A stretch of 16,139 nucleotides of DNA, from positions 1-16,139 of the forward strand of contig DASWHD010000212.1 of the NCBI GenBank assembly GCA_036393335.1, written 5' to 3'. The notes under the pieces are model-generated. The model made no database searches and was not told where the DNA came from. It worked only from the letters and a program-made list of their open reading frames with translations. Of this stretch, positions 16,138 to 16,139 are shown piece after piece. The position numbers were made by a program, and so were the translations under genes. The DNA comes from DASWHD01 sp036393335 (GTDB taxonomy: Bacteria > CG2-30-53-67 > CG2-30-70-394). The first letter of the stretch is position 1, and every line of letters starts with the position of its first letter.

Positions 16138-16139
16138 GC

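Overview
This window is high-GC chromosomal DNA from a sulfur-oxidizing proteobacterium, most likely a gammaproteobacterium of the Chromatiales/Ectothiorhodospiraceae type. The grounds are a Chromatiales-like gene set (gyrA, cvpA, an RpoS-like sigma factor, apt, an LpoB lipoprotein cluster) and a sulfide:quinone oxidoreductase locus. The genus cannot be named from the sequence alone. I see no rRNA, tRNA, CRISPR array, insertion sequence or prophage.

Layout, left to right. (1) 1-308, minus: 5' part of a MOSC-domain protein gene, cut by the window edge. (2) 515-2953, minus: gyrA, complete. (3) 3247-3783, plus: cvpA-like inner-membrane protein. (4) 3898-5487, plus: coiled-coil protein with a degenerate GGDEF domain that keeps the c-di-GMP inhibitory-site motif. 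(5) 5600-6370, plus: DUF481 outer-membrane barrel, apparently with a CTG start. (6) 6515-7573, minus: TonB/TolA-like energy transducer. (7) 7727-8662, plus: RpoS-like sigma factor, divergent from the TonB-like gene. (8) 8823-9362, plus: apt. (9) 9421-12572, plus: three consecutive lipoprotein genes (LpoB, a COG3014-like protein, an LPP20-like protein). (10) 12606-14006, minus: sigma-54 enhancer-binding protein with a cysteine-rich PAS domain. (11) 14320-16015, plus: sulfide:quinone oxidoreductase followed by a 51-residue small protein gene, divergent from the regulator.

The most coherent functional unit is 12606-16015. The regulator and sqr are divergent, and the gap between them holds a near-consensus sigma-54 (-24/-12) promoter pointing at sqr. 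An inverted repeat about 160 bp upstream of the predicted start site lies where an enhancer site would be expected. The simplest reading is a self-contained sulfide- or sulfur-responsive switch: the Cys-rich PAS protein senses the signal, activates RNA polymerase-sigma-54, and turns on SQR plus a small, possibly membrane-associated partner.

A second theme is a family of paired palindromic repeats, organised like BIMEs (two REP-like palindromes in inverted orientation). They occur four times: 325-494, 6405-6489, 8674-8796 and 10055-10153. Three sit between genes; the fourth lies inside the reading frame at the 5' end of the second lipoprotein gene.
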